A stretch of DNA of 64,000 nt from Acidimicrobiaceae bacterium (GTDB taxonomy: Bacteria; Actinomycetota; Acidimicrobiia; Acidimicrobiales; Poriferisodalaceae), in the NCBI GenBank assembly GCA_026713105.1, contig JAPOPC010000044.1, positions 57,011 to 121,010 of the forward strand, read 5' to 3'. A program made the position numbers and the translations under genes. Every line of letters begins with the position of its first letter. The stretch's first letter is position 1. The notes below the pieces were generated by a model. That model saw nothing but the letters and a program-made list of their open reading frames with translations. It did no database searches and was not told the origin of the DNA. Shown here piece by piece: positions 1 through 6,959 of the stretch.

Positions 1-390
1 GCCGGTGATGCACGGCAGGAACAGCACCGGGCTGCGATGCATGTTCTCCGACAGGAACTCGGCCGAGGAGGTCACCCGAGCCTGCTGCGCCTCGCGCTGG
101 GCGCCCATGCCCGATCCCACCCGGCCGGCGTACACGGGGCTGTTGCGGTAGGCGTCGAAGCCCTTCTTGTACAGCGCCGAGATGGCCTCGATCTTGTCGC
201 GCTCGGTGACGAACACGAAGTGCCAGCCCTGCATGTTGGAGCCCGTCGGCGCCTGCACCGCAATCTCGACGCACTCCCGCAGCACCGATTCGGGCACCGG
301 CCGGTCGAAGTCGAGCCGCTTGCGCACCGCCCGTGTCGACTGCAGCACCTCATCGGCCGACAGGCCCAGCTTGATTCCGGCATCGCTCAT
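1..390 (-). CDS. Nitroreductase family protein (C-terminus outside window)
   Basis: The first 130 residues are present and the gene runs off the left edge. The ATG at 390 is preceded by GGAG at a good distance. The N-terminal pattern STRAVRKRLDFDRPVPE, followed by APTGSNMQGWHF, is the FMN-binding entry of the nitroreductase fold: Arg residues near the start contact the FMN phosphate, and the PTGSNMQ loop lies over the flavin. Family members are homodimeric NAD(P)H-dependent flavoproteins that reduce nitro compounds, quinones or enones; the substrate cannot be read from this fragment. It lies downstream of the Fpg/Nei gene on the same strand, about 100 bp away, so cotranscription is possible. 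Confidence 0.85.
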   Translation of the reverse strand, partial: MSDAGIKLGLSADEVLQSTRAVRKRLDFDRPVPESVLRECVEIAVQAPTGSNMQGWHFVFVTERDKIEAISALYKKGFDAYRNSPVYAGRVGSGMGAQREAQQARVTSSAEFLSENMHRSPVLFLPCITG

Positions 391-491
391 GTTGTGCTCC
401 TAGGGCCCGGCGTGGCTGCGGGCGTTGTCTGGCAGATATCCCGCAGCAGGGTATCCGCCGCCCGTGAGCCGCACCGGGGCCGCGAACCCCG

Positions 492-1427
492 CTAGCGCAG
501 GAATTTGCTGGTGGTGTTGTCGGCGAGCACCCGGCCGCCGGTCTGGCAGCCGGCGCAGTAGTTGACCGTGTAGTCGCGGTACTCGACCGCCCGCACCACG
601 TCACCGCAGGCCGGGCACGGCTCGCCGGTGCGTGCGTGCACCGCTGAGGGTCGGTCGGCTGATCGGCTCATCTGGGCGAGTTGGCGCTCGGCTGTCAGCG
701 ACTCGTCGACCACGGTGCCGATGGCGGCCACCACCCGGCCGACCGCTTCGGCGTCGAGCTTGGCGGTCGATGCGAACGGCGACAGCTTCGCCCGGTGGCA
801 GATCTCGTTCGCCATGCGACGCCCGAGGCCCGAGATCACCCGCTGGTCCCGCAGGAAATTGTGCAAGCGTGCTGAGTGAGCAGCCATCAGCTCAGCCATG
901 GAGGCTGGGTCGACATCGGTGGCCTCGGGCCCGAGCCCGATGAGTGGATTGACGGATGCTGCCGAGGTTGCGTCGATGGCCTCGAAACTCGTTCCGGAGA
1001 GCGGCTTGGCGCCGGCCGGGTCGCCGGCCAGCACCCACACGCCGGCCCGCTTCTGCGTGCCGGGTTCGGTGAGCATCAGCCCGAGCCCGCTGTCGAATTC
1101 GAATCGGGCCAGCCCATCACGGGGCCGGCGCGGCCGATTCGCACCGGGTTCGAGCACCCGCAGCCGGCCGCCTTGCATGAGGTGCACCACAAAGGTCAGC
1201 CCGCTCTCGCCGGTGGTTGGCTCGTGCGGCGGGGGAGCGAAGCGCAGCAGCAGGTATTTGGCTCGCTGGCCGACACTGCGCAGCGGCCAGCCGACGGCAT
1301 CGCTGGGCGGCGGGCTGGCGGTCTTGAATGCCGTGAACGACAGCGGCTCGACCCGCTTGAGCACCTCGCCAGCCGCGAGGGCCTCCAATCGTTCGGCATG
1401 CGCTCGGATCTCGGGGATCTCCGGCAC
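492..1427 (-). CDS. Fpg/Nei family DNA glycosylase/AP lyase
   Basis: This 311-residue protein begins MPEIPEI, so after Met removal it carries the Pro nucleophile and adjacent Glu of the Fpg/Nei family, which excises oxidised bases and cleaves the abasic site. QRAKYLLLRF supplies the family's catalytic beta-hairpin Lys. The helix-two-turn-helix segment is visible near residues 195-225 (FLRDQRVISGLGRRMANEI). A C-terminal zinc finger has CPAC and CAGC pairs about 18 residues apart, followed by QTGGR with the DNA-contacting Arg. About 12 extra residues follow the finger. It lies 6 bp after the SCP2-like gene and is probably cotranscribed with it. Whether it prefers 8-oxoguanine (Fpg) or oxidised pyrimidines (Nei) is not clear. 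Confidence 0.93.
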   Translation of the reverse strand: MPEIPEIRAHAERLEALAAGEVLKRVEPLSFTAFKTASPPPSDAVGWPLRSVGQRAKYLLLRFAPPPHEPTTGESGLTFVVHLMQGGRLRVLEPGANRPRRPRDGLARFEFDSGLGLMLTEPGTQKRAGVWVLAGDPAGAKPLSGTSFEAIDATSAASVNPLIGLGPEATDVDPASMAELMAAHSARLHNFLRDQRVISGLGRRMANEICHRAKLSPFASTAKLDAEAVGRVVAAIGTVVDESLTAERQLAQMSRSADRPSAVHARTGEPCPACGDVVRAVEYRDYTVNYCAGCQTGGRVLADNTTSKFLR

Positions 1428-1433
1428 GAAGCG

Positions 1434-2057
1434 TCAGCCGTTCTCGCCGCCGTCGGTGCCGCCGCTTCTGCCGCCGCCGTCAGTTCCGTTGGCGTTGTCA
1501 GTTCCGCCGTCGGTGCTGCCGTCCCCGTCGGTGCCGCCGCGCTCGTCAGCGCCGTCAGTCCCGCCAATGTCCCCAGCGCCGTTGCCCTCAGCGGCGAGCG
1601 CCTCGCCCAGGGCCGTGTTCACCAGCGCCAACGCCTCAGAAGCAACGATCAGCACGCGCACATCGCCGCTCACCTTGATTAGCCCCGCCTGCAGCGCCGC
1701 CAGCGCACCCAGGTCGCCACGCCGCACGGCCTCTGCCGTCTCCCGGGACTGGCTCATCACGACAACGCCGTCGCCATCGCTGCCGTTGCCGCTGCCGTCG
1801 CTGCCGCCGCTGCCGCCGCCGTCACCGTCGGTCGCGCTGGCTTCGGGAGGCACCGGCTCAAGGTGCGCCCGACCACCGTCGATCACCAATCGGTAAGCAA
1901 CAACCGGCCCACCGTTGCCGTCGCCGATCCGCTGTTCCACAGTGGCCTGAACCGCGGGCAGATCCACCTCTGCCAGCACCTCGGACATTGCGGCACACCA
2001 GCCCTCGGTCCCGATCTCCACGCCAGCGAACCTATGCCGCTCGTGCGGGCGTGTCAC
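1434..2057 (-). CDS. SCP2 sterol-binding-domain-like protein with low-complexity linkers
   Basis: The 207-residue product starts at a GTG; an in-frame ATG at 1988 would remove 23 residues. The segment RRGDLGALAALQAGLIKVSGD is the typical end of an SCP2-like domain (a small hydrophobic-ligand-binding fold), and the N-terminal part GTEGWCAAMSEVL resembles the start of bacterial SCP2-like proteins. The domain is split by a Gly/Ser/Asp stretch (about residues 75-95), and the C-terminus is a long Gly/Thr/Asp/Asn tail of imperfect GGTDG repeats. Such simple-sequence tails are unusual for the family and come from trinucleotide-type expansions in the DNA. Ligand unknown. It is the first gene of a probable operon with the Fpg/Nei gene. 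Confidence 0.7.
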   Translation of the reverse strand: MTRPHERHRFAGVEIGTEGWCAAMSEVLAEVDLPAVQATVEQRIGDGNGGPVVAYRLVIDGGRAHLEPVPPEASATDGDGGGSGGSDGSGNGSDGDGVVVMSQSRETAEAVRRGDLGALAALQAGLIKVSGDVRVLIVASEALALVNTALGEALAAEGNGAGDIGGTDGADERGGTDGDGSTDGGTDNANGTDGGGRSGGTDGGENG

Positions 2058-2218
2058 GCCACCGGCCTGCCGGGCTGCGTGGGTCCCAGGGCTCGAAATT
2101 CAGTGGCGGCGGTGTGGCGGGGGTCACTACGGTGCGCCGCACCTGATCTTGTATCGCTGGCAGTTCGCCGGTCAGTGGGCGGGAATCTCCGCCTGTTACC
2201 GTTCCGAAAGGAAGTCCT

Positions 2219-2605
2219 ATGGACGCGACGTCATTCATTGTCCTTGCCGCCGTGGCTGCTGTCATGAGCTTCAACCTCACGGCGAGCCTGATGTGCTGCC
2301 GCTCGCTCGGTCGGCGTGTTGACCGGCTCGAAGATCGACTCGATTCGCGCATAGATGGTGTCGGGCAGCGCATAGACCGCGTGGAACAGCGCATGGACCG
2401 GATGGAGCAGGTGCTCATGCAATTGGTTGCGGATATGGCGCTCATCAAGGCCGACATGGCGCTGCTCAAGGCGGATATGGCGGTGGTCAAGTCCGATATG
2501 GCGCTGGGCAAGTCCGACATGGCGCTGGTCATGACCCAGTTGGGCATCGGCACTTCGCAGTTGCAGCCCCCGTCCGGCGCTTCTGCTGGTGGGGTGACGC
2601 AGTAG
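2219..2605 (+). CDS. Small membrane-anchored coiled-coil protein
   Basis: The 128-residue product starts at ATG 2219 behind AAGGAAG. It has one N-terminal hydrophobic segment (residues about 5-28), then a long charged helix. That helix first carries RIDRVEQRMDRME-type repeats and then five near-perfect heptads of the form DMALIKA, DMALLKA, DMAVVKS, DMALGKS, DMALVMT. This spacing predicts a parallel coiled coil on one face of the membrane. The layout resembles small phage-haemolysin-like or DUF1640-like coiled-coil proteins, but I cannot assign a family. The heptads also show as a 21-bp DNA repeat, so the number of heptads may vary between strains. Its end is about 40 bp before hemB. Confidence 0.72.
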   Translation: MDATSFIVLAAVAAVMSFNLTASLMCCRSLGRRVDRLEDRLDSRIDGVGQRIDRVEQRMDRMEQVLMQLVADMALIKADMALLKADMAVVKSDMALGKSDMALVMTQLGIGTSQLQPPSGASAGGVTQ

Positions 2606-2648
2606 CTCGGGCGCTTCTGCTGGTTGGGCGGCGCAATAGCATGGCGGG

Positions 2649-3629
2649 GTGACTTTTCCGGCCCGCCGCCTGCGCCGCCTGCGTCGCACTCCGGCGCTGC
2701 GCCGGCTCGTTGCCGAGACCACCGTCACGCCCAGCGACCTCATCGCCCCGCTGTTCGTGCGTGAAGACGCCACCGAGCCACGGGCGATCACCTCGCTGCC
2801 CGGCGTCGTGCAGCACACCCAGGAATCGCTGCGCAAGGAAGTCAACGAGCTGGCCGGCCTGGGCATCAGCGGCGTCATCTTGTTCGGGCTTCCCACCCGC
2901 AAAGATCCCGTCGGCTCCGAGGCTTGGAACCCCGACGGCGTCGTGCAGGTGGCCCTGCGCAACCTGCGGGATGACCACGGCTCGGAGCTGGCGATCATCG
3001 CCGACCTGTGCCTCGACGAGTACACCGACCATGGCCACTGCGGCGTGGTGACCGACGATGGCGATGTCGACAACGACGCCACGCTCGAGCTGTACCAGCG
3101 GGTGGCGCTGGCCCAGGCCGAGGCCGGCGTCGACATGGTGGGCCCCTCGGGGATGATGGACGGCCAGGTCGGCGCAATCCGCCAAGCGCTCGATGCCAAC
3201 GGCCACGAGAGCCTGCCGATCATGGCCTACTCGGCCAAGTACGCCTCGGCCGAGTACGGCCCATTCCGTGAAGCCGTCGACGTGACGATCAGCGGCGGCG
3301 GCAACCGCAAGGGCTACCAGCAGGACCCTGCCAACGCCCGTGAAGCCATGGCCGAGATCGAGCTGGACGTCGCCGAGGGTGCCGACATCATCATGGTGAA
3401 GCCGGCGCTGGCGTACCTCGATGTGATCGCCGCCGCCAGGGCCCGATTCGACCTGCCGCTGGCGGCGTATCACGTGTCCGGCGAATACGCGATGCTCAAG
3501 GCCGCAGCAGCCAACGGCTGGATCGACGGGGCGGCTACGGCGGTCGAGCACCTCACCGCCATCAAGCGAGCCGGCGCCGATCTGATCCTGACATACCTGG
3601 CCCGCGAGTTCGCCGAGACGCTGTACTAG
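2649..3629 (+). CDS. hemB: Delta-aminolevulinic acid dehydratase (porphobilinogen synthase)
   Basis: HemB condenses two 5-aminolevulinate molecules to porphobilinogen, the second committed step of tetrapyrrole synthesis. The 326-residue length is normal. Both Schiff-base lysines are present, in YSAKYAS (about residue 198) and MVKPALAY (about 252). The substrate-binding GGGNRKGYQQDPAN loop follows the first lysine, with a Gly run in place of the usual acidic residue. The metal site reads LCLDEYTDHGHCG: the first and last Cys of the zinc triad remain but the middle one is Asp, intermediate between the zinc and magnesium forms. Start is GTG. Its TAG stop is shared head-on with the aquaporin gene on the other strand. 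Confidence 0.95.
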   Translation: MTFPARRLRRLRRTPALRRLVAETTVTPSDLIAPLFVREDATEPRAITSLPGVVQHTQESLRKEVNELAGLGISGVILFGLPTRKDPVGSEAWNPDGVVQVALRNLRDDHGSELAIIADLCLDEYTDHGHCGVVTDDGDVDNDATLELYQRVALAQAEAGVDMVGPSGMMDGQVGAIRQALDANGHESLPIMAYSAKYASAEYGPFREAVDVTISGGGNRKGYQQDPANAREAMAEIELDVAEGADIIMVKPALAYLDVIAAARARFDLPLAAYHVSGEYAMLKAAAANGWIDGAATAVEHLTAIKRAGADLILTYLAREFAETLY

Positions 3630-4300
3630 CGCTGCGGGTGGGTCACGCTGGCTACGGCTATGGCGCCTAGCGCACCTATGAACTGCGCCACGATGAACCA
3701 GGGGGCGCTGGCGGGGGCGATGCCGGCGAAGGTGTCGGAGAACATGCGGGCCACGGTGACCGCCGGGTTGGCGAAGCTGGTCGACGAGGTGAAGAAGTAG
3801 GCGCCGCCGATGTAGGCCGCCACGGCGAAAGCCACGAACTGGGCCTTGCCCGAGCGCACCACGCCGATGATGACGATCACCAGCCCGAACGTGGCGATGA
3901 TCTCCGAACCGAACGCAGCCCCGCTGATCCGATCCTTCGTCGACCAGGACACCGCATCGAGCTCGAAGATCACATTGGCCGCGATGACGCCCAGGATCCC
4001 GCCGGCGGTCTGGCACACCACGTACAGCCCGGCCATCCGGTTGTCCAGGTCGCCGGCGAGCCGTGCCCACAGCGTCACCGCAGGGTTGAAGTGCGCCCCC
4101 GAAGTCGATGCGAACAACAGGATGAGGCACGTCAGAGCACCCGCTGTCGCGATCGAATTCTCCAGCAGCTGCAACCCGACATCGTTCGGGCTGAGCCGCT
4201 CGGCCATGATCCCCGAGCCGACCACGCTGAGCAGCAGGAACCCGGTGCCGACGAACTCCGAGGTCAGCCGGCTGGCGGTGGTCTCACGCAGCGCTGTCAC
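3626..4300 (-). CDS. Aquaporin / MIP family channel
   Basis: This is a 224-residue membrane channel with six hydrophobic segments and the two half-helix motifs of the aquaporin fold: HFNPAVTL in the first half and FANPAVTVAR in the second. The Arg after the second NPA is the selectivity-filter Arg. The sequence is closest in style to bacterial AqpZ/arsenite-channel-like MIP proteins; glycerol facilitators usually carry an Asp after the second NPA, absent here, so water or small neutral solutes are more likely. Start GTG at 4300. The palindrome CTAG at 3626-3629 provides the TAG stop of this gene and of hemB on the opposite strand. Confidence 0.9.
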   Translation of the reverse strand: MTALRETTASRLTSEFVGTGFLLLSVVGSGIMAERLSPNDVGLQLLENSIATAGALTCLILLFASTSGAHFNPAVTLWARLAGDLDNRMAGLYVVCQTAGGILGVIAANVIFELDAVSWSTKDRISGAAFGSEIIATFGLVIVIIGVVRSGKAQFVAFAVAAYIGGAYFFTSSTSFANPAVTVARMFSDTFAGIAPASAPWFIVAQFIGALGAIAVASVTHPQR

Positions 4301-4410
4301 CCCGACAGCCTGCCAGCCGCGAGCAAACAGACGTCAACGACGCAGTGAACTCAAAACGCCGCAGCTAGGTGGTCTGACCCTTCGATGTCATTCGCGACTC
4401 ATACACGGAG

Positions 4411-5274
4411 TCACAGTTCGCCTCGTCGAGCCCATTCGTAGCCGTCGCGTTCGATAATCCCGACAGCCTCTTCAATATCGGCATCGAGGGCGTCTTCGAA
4501 CTGGTCGCGCAATACCTCTTCTGCATCGAAGGGACCATTGTCCTCCAGCCACAGATGCTTGCCGAGGTCGCTGACGTAGGGCACACCAGCTTCGACAGGC
4601 GAGACGTAGTGAGCCTCGAACCAAACCACCATGTCGTGCAAGTCGGCGTGCCGACCATCGGCGACGGCTAGCGCGAAGCGGCCGAGCCAATCAAACTGCT
4701 CCGGGGATGGCGCGACAGCGCACATTCCGTGCGCGATTGCGTCCCTTCGACTTGCAAAATCCTTGAGTTCCGCGGCTTGGTTGTCGCTGAGCACGCCATC
4801 GATCGTGAGTTGCTGAATGAGGCCGCGCGGTGGCAGCGGACGCGCCGGAGCGACCTCCCGTTGGTGGGCTACCCAAAGCAGGGCGCCCTCGATTGCCGAC
4901 CACAGCACAAGACAGGCGGCGTCGGGCGACACTTCGGTGAGCTGTATCGCCTCGCGTGCTCGACGGCTCACGAGTTCGAGGTCCGGTGTCGGTGGCGCTC
5001 CCTCGCGCTCGTAGGTAACGACATCGAATTGCCACCCGCAATCTTCGGCGAACGTCTTCTTGAGCCTCTCGAGTCGCTGAACGGCGTCGTCGCTCATGGG
5101 GCTTGGCTTGACTTCGACGACGACGAACTCATCGTCTCGTCGGGCGACCGCATCGGCCACGAATGACTCGAACGGCGCCGGCAAGCGCTCATTCAAGCTG
5201 ACTTCGTAGCCGTTAGCCACATAGCTCGCGCGGGCATTCATGAGTGCCATGTGTGCAGCAGCTCTCATGCTCAT
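4411..5274 (-). CDS. PD-(D/E)XK nuclease-like + HEPN-like fusion protein, uncharacterised
   Basis: I do not recognise this 287-residue protein as a named family. The first 100 residues look like a restriction-endonuclease fold: a helix, then FVADAVARRDDEFVVVEVK, which fits the D-(x)n-ExK core. Residues about 105-185 are helical and end in ASRRDAIAHG, matching the R-x4-6-H signature of HEPN domains, which are often RNases in toxins and defence proteins. The last 90 residues (VVWFEAHYVSP, then DNGPFDAEEVLRDQFED) form a third unit seen in many uncharacterised proteins. The ATG overlaps the stop of the upstream RusA-like gene as ATGA, so the two are translationally coupled. A defence or DNA-repair role is inference from domains and pairing only. 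Confidence 0.62.
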   Translation of the reverse strand: MSMRAAAHMALMNARASYVANGYEVSLNERLPAPFESFVADAVARRDDEFVVVEVKPSPMSDDAVQRLERLKKTFAEDCGWQFDVVTYEREGAPPTPDLELVSRRAREAIQLTEVSPDAACLVLWSAIEGALLWVAHQREVAPARPLPPRGLIQQLTIDGVLSDNQAAELKDFASRRDAIAHGMCAVAPSPEQFDWLGRFALAVADGRHADLHDMVVWFEAHYVSPVEAGVPYVSDLGKHLWLEDNGPFDAEEVLRDQFEDALDADIEEAVGIIERDGYEWARRGEL

Positions 5275-5654
5275 GAGAATGTCACCTCAGGACGGGCCTC
5301 GGCGACCCGGATGTAGACGAAGTCGCCCATAGTTGAGTTGAGCGCCTTCTCCAGAGTCACTGGTGCGTCGATGACCGGCAACGATTGCACTCGGTCGATC
5401 TTTCGAGCGCAGACATCGACGATGGTCTTGTCGTCGTCGTAGACGAGATCCTCGAGTGCATCTTGGATCGGCTTGATGATGTTGTCGGTGTCGAGGTCTG
5501 TCGACTCACCGAAGAAGAAATCGATTCGCAGCCGCAGCGGGCCATCGAGGAGTTGGTCCTGCTCTGGAACTGCCTCCTTCACCTTCGCCTTCCACAGGGG
5601 GCTGGAGTTCGCACGAAAAGAACGCGGGGTGCCGACGACGACGAACTCAATCAT
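5271..5654 (-). CDS. RusA-like Holliday-junction resolvase
   Basis: The signature TDLDTDNIIKPIQDALEDLV followed by YDDDKTI is the RusA family core, in which clustered Asp residues bind the metal used to cut four-way junctions. From ATG 5654 (MIEFVVVGTPRSF) the protein is 127 residues, the usual RusA length, and begins with the usual first strand; a TTG at 5720 in the same frame would add 22 residues. RusA proteins are mostly prophage-borne, but no other phage genes are visible here. The gene overlaps the nuclease/HEPN gene by 4 bp. It is about 110 bp from the dehydrogenase gene and may sit in the same transcript. Confidence 0.85.
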   Translation of the reverse strand: MIEFVVVGTPRSFRANSSPLWKAKVKEAVPEQDQLLDGPLRLRIDFFFGESTDLDTDNIIKPIQDALEDLVYDDDKTIVDVCARKIDRVQSLPVIDAPVTLEKALNSTMGDFVYIRVAEARPEVTFS

Positions 5655-5766
5655 GCGCGTGCCCGCCTCACCGTCATCGGCGCTGAGCCTATGCACGCGG
5701 ATCATGGGCAGGATGATCAATTTTGGGAGTACTGGATCCGGCGGCGCGAGCGATGTACTGCTGTTC

Positions 5767-6942
5767 CTAGCTCTCGCGGAGGTCGAAGGCGATCTTGGTG
5801 GAGCCTCGGGCGCCGGCGTTGGCGGCGTGTTCGAGGGCGTTGCGGTAATCCTCGAGCGGGTACAGCTCGGAGACCAGCCGGCCCAGGTCGCAGTCGCGCA
5901 CCAGCCTGACGGCCGATTCGAACGTGTGGCCGCCGTCCAACGACGGCTCGGTGCCGTAGCAGTAGGCGCCCACCAGCTCGGTTTCGCGGTGCCACAGCGC
6001 AGACAGGTTCAGCTCGACGTTGGCGGGCATGCCCAGCACCACCACCCGGCCGCGGGGTCGGGTGAGGGCAATGGCGTCAGTGAGCGACTCCGACGAGGCC
6101 ACAGCATCGATGGTCACGTGGGTGCCCGACCCCAGCGTCTCGCCGATCACCCGGGTGCCCGCGGCGCGGCGCACTGCTCGGCCGAGCTCGTCGGGCGTCA
6201 CGGCTAGGTCGGCGCCCAGCTCACGGGCCAGGCGACGCTGGTGGCTGTAGCGGGCGCCCACCACGATTGCCGCCACGCCGGTGAGCTGGCGCAGCGCAGC
6301 CACCGCAACGAGGCCCATCGTGCCGGCGCCGATGACGGCCGCTGTGCCGCCCTCGGTCACGCCCGAGCGCAGTGCAGCATGCACGCCCGCAGCGGTCGGC
6401 TCGATCATCACGGCGGCTTCGTCGGACAGGTCTCCGGGGCCCAGTGAGCCCAGCGAATGGAGCTGGCTGCGGTGGGCGGCGAATTGCTCCGACCAGCCGC
6501 CGCCGGTCGACGCGCACGATCCGGTCTGCAAACCGGCTTCGATCTCGCCGCCGATCAGGTGGCCGTAGTCGTCGCCGTCGGCCGGGGCGGCGTCTGGCCA
6601 CGGCGGTGCAAAGCCGTGGGCCTCGTGGCCGAGCACCGGCTCGAGCACCACCCGGGTGCCGTCGTCAGTGTGGCCGACTACCTCGTGCCCAGGCACGAAC
6701 GGGAACGAGACCAGTGGTTCGAAATAGCGCGACACCTTGCCGTCCACCGTCGCCAAGTCCGACCCGCAGATGCCAGACAGCGCCGTGCGCACGTATTGCC
6801 AGCCGTCGCCGGGAAGTTCGGGCGGCGCCATCTCGGTCAGCCGCAGCGGGCCCACGCCAGCACCTGAGCCGGGCTTCAGCTTCCCTGCGGCCATGGCCGC
6901 GGCGAAGCGCAGCTCCTTGCGTTCAAAAACCAGCGCCTGCAC
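5767..6942 (-). CDS. Zinc-type medium-chain alcohol dehydrogenase family protein
   Basis: The 391-residue product starts at GTG 6942. It has the GroES-like catalytic domain with ALSGICGSDLATVDG and VPGHEVVGH (zinc ligands Cys and His-Glu). The Rossmann domain follows with GAGTMGLVAVAAL for NAD(P) binding. The four-Cys structural zinc lobe found in many alcohol dehydrogenases is missing; that region instead reads EPVLGHEAHGFAPP with acidic residues. An Ala/Gly-rich stretch near residues 18-30 separates the first two strands. Members oxidise alcohols, polyols or threonine; the substrate is not predictable. It lies 17 bp downstream of thrS and is probably cotranscribed. Confidence 0.88.
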   Translation of the reverse strand: MQALVFERKELRFAAAMAAGKLKPGSGAGVGPLRLTEMAPPELPGDGWQYVRTALSGICGSDLATVDGKVSRYFEPLVSFPFVPGHEVVGHTDDGTRVVLEPVLGHEAHGFAPPWPDAAPADGDDYGHLIGGEIEAGLQTGSCASTGGGWSEQFAAHRSQLHSLGSLGPGDLSDEAAVMIEPTAAGVHAALRSGVTEGGTAAVIGAGTMGLVAVAALRQLTGVAAIVVGARYSHQRRLARELGADLAVTPDELGRAVRRAAGTRVIGETLGSGTHVTIDAVASSESLTDAIALTRPRGRVVVLGMPANVELNLSALWHRETELVGAYCYGTEPSLDGGHTFESAVRLVRDCDLGRLVSELYPLEDYRNALEHAANAGARGSTKIAFDLRES

Positions 6943-6959
6943 CTGTGCCCGCCCGCGTC

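Noticed and set aside
5271..5654. Prophage remnant suggested by the RusA-like gene
   Set aside because: No integrase, terminase, capsid, tail or repressor gene and no attachment-site repeats are visible nearby.
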